From Methylotenera_A sp031429035 (lineage in GTDB: Bacteria > Pseudomonadota > Gammaproteobacteria > Burkholderiales > Methylophilaceae), in contig JANOYU010000041.1 in assembly GCA_031429035.1 (NCBI GenBank), positions 1 through 6,784 on the forward strand: a DNA stretch of 6,784 nucleotides, read 5' to 3'. The position numbers were made by a program, and so were the translations under genes. This document shows, in pieces, positions 4,844 through 6,784 of the stretch. The notes beneath the pieces are model-generated. The model was not told the DNA's origin and did no database searches. It was given only the letters and a program-made list of their open reading frames with translations. Each line of letters starts with the position of its first letter. The stretch's first letter is position 1.

Positions 4844-5608
4844 TTATGAAGATGCTTGTTCCTGCTCTCTAATGCCTTCTTGTAGCAGTCGTGCTTCTTC
4901 TTTCGTCAACGACCTTGCGGCCAATAAATCTGGGCGTTTTGCCCTTGTTAGCAATAACGATTGTTTTAATCGCCACTGTCTAATTTTTTCGTGATTACCT
5001 GACAATAACACCTCAGGCACACTTTTATTCTCATCAAACTCTGGTCGCGTCAGCACTTCAGGTCTAGTAAAGTGCGGGCAATCTAGCAATCCGTTTACAA
5101 ACGAATCTTGAGTTGCCGAATCTGCATCACCCAAACTACCGGGCAATTGCCGCACAATCGCGTCTATTAACGCCATGGCGGGCAACTCACCGCCACTTAA
5201 TACATAATCACCAATCGATACTTCTTCATCCACTAACGCGTCTAACAGCCGCTCATCTACGCCTTCGTAGCGGCTTGCCAACAAAATTAACCCGTTGGCT
5301 TTACTTAATTGCATCACTTTTTCGTGGCTTAGCGGTTTGCCGCGCGGCGATAAGTGAATTACTTTAGCACTTGCATTTAACGCTTTAGCAGCCTTAATCG
5401 CTTGGCTTAACGGCTCGGCTAACATCACCATGCCTGGCCCACCGCCATACGGCCTATCATCTACCGTTTTGTGATTATCTGCGGTAAATTCACGCGGGTT
5501 AATCACATTTAACACATAAATCTTTTTATCTAGCGCTCTACTGGTAATGCCGTGCTTAGTAATGGCATCAAATATTTCAGGAAACAAACTAATGACATCG
5601 AAACGCAT
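4844..5608 (-). CDS. trmD: tRNA (guanine-N1-)-methyltransferase TrmD
   Basis: TrmD methylates N1 of G37 in tRNAs reading CUN, CCN and CGG codons, using S-adenosylmethionine, which prevents +1 frameshifting. The 254-residue protein has the SPOUT fold signatures: MRFDVISLFPEIF at the start, DRPYGGGPGMVM at 51-62, HLSPRGKPL at 85-93, and the knotted SAM-binding segment LLASRYEGVDERLL (109-122) with IGDYVLSGGELPA (132-144). Arg153 and Asp168 occupy the places of the catalytic Arg154 and Asp169 of characterised enzymes. DCPHFTRPE at 176-184 is also typical. It starts with ATG only 6 bp after rimM with a weak ribosome binding site, so translation is probably coupled. Confidence 0.97.
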   Translation of the reverse strand: MRFDVISLFPEIFDAITKHGITSRALDKKIYVLNVINPREFTADNHKTVDDRPYGGGPGMVMLAEPLSQAIKAAKALNASAKVIHLSPRGKPLSHEKVMQLSKANGLILLASRYEGVDERLLDALVDEEVSIGDYVLSGGELPAMALIDAIVRQLPGSLGDADSATQDSFVNGLLDCPHFTRPEVLTRPEFDENKSVPEVLLSGNHEKIRQWRLKQSLLLTRAKRPDLLAARSLTKEEARLLQEGIREQEQASS

Positions 5609-5614
5609 TCTTAT

Positions 5615-6133
5615 CTAAAAATCCGCATCCCAGTCCACCAACATGGTTTTTGCTGCCATGTCTACTTTAATAATCACGCCATCAATATAAGGCATTAAGC
5701 GCTCTTGGCCTGACTCACTTTTTGCCGCAATCACATCGTTGGCGCCAGTGGCAAACACATCAATTATTTTGCCAAAATCTATCTCTTGTAAATTTTTTAC
5801 GTTTAGCCCAATTAAATCAGACCAATAATATTCGTCGTTTTCTAACTTGGGCAACAATGCCCTAGGCACCGCTATTTGCTTACCTTTGCAGGCCACTGCT
5901 GCATCTCTATCATCTATGCCTTGCAGCTTTACCACTAATACATCGTTATGCACTTTGGCATTCATGGCGGCTAGCTCGCGCCAATCGTTATCTTTACCAA
6001 CCCACCAGGTTTTATACTCAAGCAAGCCTTCAAACTGTTGCGTATCTGGATGAATTTTTAACCACCCTAAAACGCCATATGGGGCGACAACGCGCCCCAT
6101 TATTACTAAGTCGGTCGCGCTAGCGCGATCCAT
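5615..6133 (-). CDS. rimM: Ribosome maturation factor RimM
   Basis: RimM binds S19 and helps mature the head of the 30S subunit (16S helices 31 and 33b). From the ATG at 6131-6133 the product has 172 residues, close to the E. coli 182. The N-terminal beta-barrel domain opens with DLVIMGRVVAPYGVLGWLKI and includes VVKLQGIDDRDAA; the PRC-barrel domain starts near EYYWSDLIGL (the YYW-DLIG signature) and ends GVIIKVDMAAKTMLVDWDADF. The frame stays open 37 codons further upstream to 6244, but that part overlaps the end of rpsP and reads as Gln/Lys-rich shadow sequence unlike RimM. The chosen start leaves a 37-bp gap after rpsP; a later ATG at 6100 would delete the conserved first strand. No obvious Shine-Dalgarno sequence precedes it. 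Confidence 0.95.
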   Translation of the reverse strand: MDRASATDLVIMGRVVAPYGVLGWLKIHPDTQQFEGLLEYKTWWVGKDNDWRELAAMNAKVHNDVLVVKLQGIDDRDAAVACKGKQIAVPRALLPKLENDEYYWSDLIGLNVKNLQEIDFGKIIDVFATGANDVIAAKSESGQERLMPYIDGVIIKVDMAAKTMLVDWDADF

Positions 6134-6170
6134 GACGACTAAATCTAAATCTTTACTTGTTGTTTCTATC

Positions 6171-6731
6171 TTATTCAGCTGCTGGCGCTTCTGGTGTAAC
6201 GTCTGGTGCTGCTTCAGCAACTTCAACTGGCGCTGCTTCTGCAACTACTTCGGCAGCCGCTTCAACTGGTGCTTCTTCTGCAGCAGGCTCTTCTACTGCA
6301 GGTGCTTCTGCGGCAGCTTTGGCTTCTTCTGCAGCTTTTTCAGCATCGGCAGCAGCTTTAGCGTCGGCTTCAGCTTTTGCAGCATCTGCAGCTACTTTAG
6401 CTTTTGCAGCGGCTTCAGCAACAGCTTTGGCTTTATTAGCTTCAGCTTTTTGTGCATCTTTAACTTTGCCAGCCATCATCGCCTCAGGGCCTTTGGCATG
6501 CGTTTTTACCAAACGCGTTACCGTGTCTGACAATTGTGCGCCATTGCTTTTCCAATGCGTGATACGCGCTTCATCAATACGCAAGCTCTCGGTGGCTACT
6601 TTGGCAGATGGGTTGTAAAAACCCACGCGCTCAATAAAGCGACCATCGCGGCGATTGCGTGAATCAGCCACAACTACGTTGTAAAATGGAGTCTTTTTAG
6701 AGCCACCGCGTGATAAACGAATAACGACCAT
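6171..6731 (-). CDS. rpsP: Small ribosomal subunit protein bS16 with a long Ala/Glu/Lys-rich C-terminal tail
   Basis: S16 is an early-assembly protein of the 30S body. Residues 1-85 or so are a normal S16: MVVIRLSRGGSKKTPFYNVV, VADSRNRRDGRFIERVGFYNP, then LRIDEARITHWKSNGAQLSDTVTRL. E. coli S16 ends near residue 82, but this protein continues to 186. The tail is about 46% Ala over residues 91-186 and has two parts: 91-140 with all ten tail lysines in KA/EA repeats, likely a long charged helix, and 141-186 with no lysine, acidic and Pro/Val-rich, ending EAPAAE. It is read without interruption in the S16 frame and rimM follows after it, so it appears genuine rather than a frameshift artefact. 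GAGAAC upstream of the ATG is the probable ribosome binding site. First gene of the operon. Confidence 0.96.
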   Translation of the reverse strand: MVVIRLSRGGSKKTPFYNVVVADSRNRRDGRFIERVGFYNPSAKVATESLRIDEARITHWKSNGAQLSDTVTRLVKTHAKGPEAMMAGKVKDAQKAEANKAKAVAEAAAKAKVAADAAKAEADAKAAADAEKAAEEAKAAAEAPAVEEPAAEEAPVEAAAEVVAEAAPVEVAEAAPDVTPEAPAAE

Positions 6732-6762
6732 AATCTTGTTCTCAAATAAACTTTAACTGAAA

Positions 6763-6775
6763 GGCGCGGATTATA
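6763..6775 (-). promoter_or_regulatory. -10 box and GC-rich discriminator of the rpsP operon promoter
   Basis: On the minus strand a perfect TATAAT (6770-6775) is followed by CCGCGCC (6763-6769). The -35 box would lie around 6793-6798, outside the window. Transcription would start near 6763, giving a leader of about 31 nt before the rpsP ATG. GC-rich discriminators between the -10 box and start are typical of ribosomal promoters repressed by ppGpp in the stringent response (established for E. coli; inferred here). Confidence 0.7.
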
Positions 6776-6784
6776 CGTTATTTT

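Noticed and set aside
5847..6053. Plus-strand open frame of 68 codons opposite rimM
   Set aside because: Shadow of conserved minus-strand coding sequence; no features of its own.
6134..6244. N-terminal extension of RimM to 209 residues
   Set aside because: It would overlap rpsP by 74 bp and read a Gln/Lys/Leu-rich stretch unlike any RimM. The ATG at 6133 gives the normal length.
6132..6618. Long plus-strand open frames (132 and 153 codons) opposite rpsP
   Set aside because: They are antisense reflections of the Ala/Glu/Lys low-complexity tail: one reads as Ser/Phe/Cys-rich, the other as Ala/Ser-rich, with no recognisable domain. The minus-strand S16 frame is unambiguous.

Overview
The window looks like a piece of betaproteobacterial chromosome, most likely from the Methylophilaceae (Methylotenera-like). 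This is inferred from the housekeeping gene set, the gene order tsaD / plsY / folB and rpsP-rimM-trmD-rplS, moderate GC (about 41% in folB), and intergenic repeats typical of beta- and gammaproteobacteria. Nearly all coding sequence is core: tRNA modification (TsaD end, TrmD), ribosome parts and assembly (S16, L19, RimM), lipid synthesis (PlsY), folate synthesis (FolB), chromosome dimer resolution (XerD) and DNA repair (Ogt). I see no clear evidence of a new multi-gene system.

Layout. Positions 1-333 hold the 3' end of tsaD (+), facing plsY (-, 481-1101) across a GC-rich nested inverted repeat. plsY is divergent from folB (+, 1327-1683). The plsY/folB gap carries a short tandem direct repeat and one copy of a dispersed TGGATT...AATGACGG repeat. 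folB is followed after 24 bp by an AT-rich gene for a small secreted protein of unknown function (1708-2184), which looks acquired. Positions 2185-2773 contain no gene but are packed with repeats: a large foldback element, two perfect hairpins, four tandemly spaced copies of the TGGATT...AATGACGG family (one matching the neisserial dRS3 consensus), and a short near-copy of the tsaD 3' end.

From 2774 to the end everything is on the minus strand. ogt and xerD form an overlapping pair, with a candidate promoter upstream of ogt. A strong terminator at about 4359-4396 separates them from the rpsP-rimM-trmD-rplS operon, which starts at a perfect TATAAT box with a GC-rich discriminator at the right edge of the window.

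The points most worth a second look are the roughly 100-residue Ala/Glu/Lys-rich tail on ribosomal protein S16, the tsaD-like fragment in the repeat region (which matches a segment that looks like an insertion in TsaD itself), the repeat cluster between convergent genes, and the AT-rich secreted orphan.
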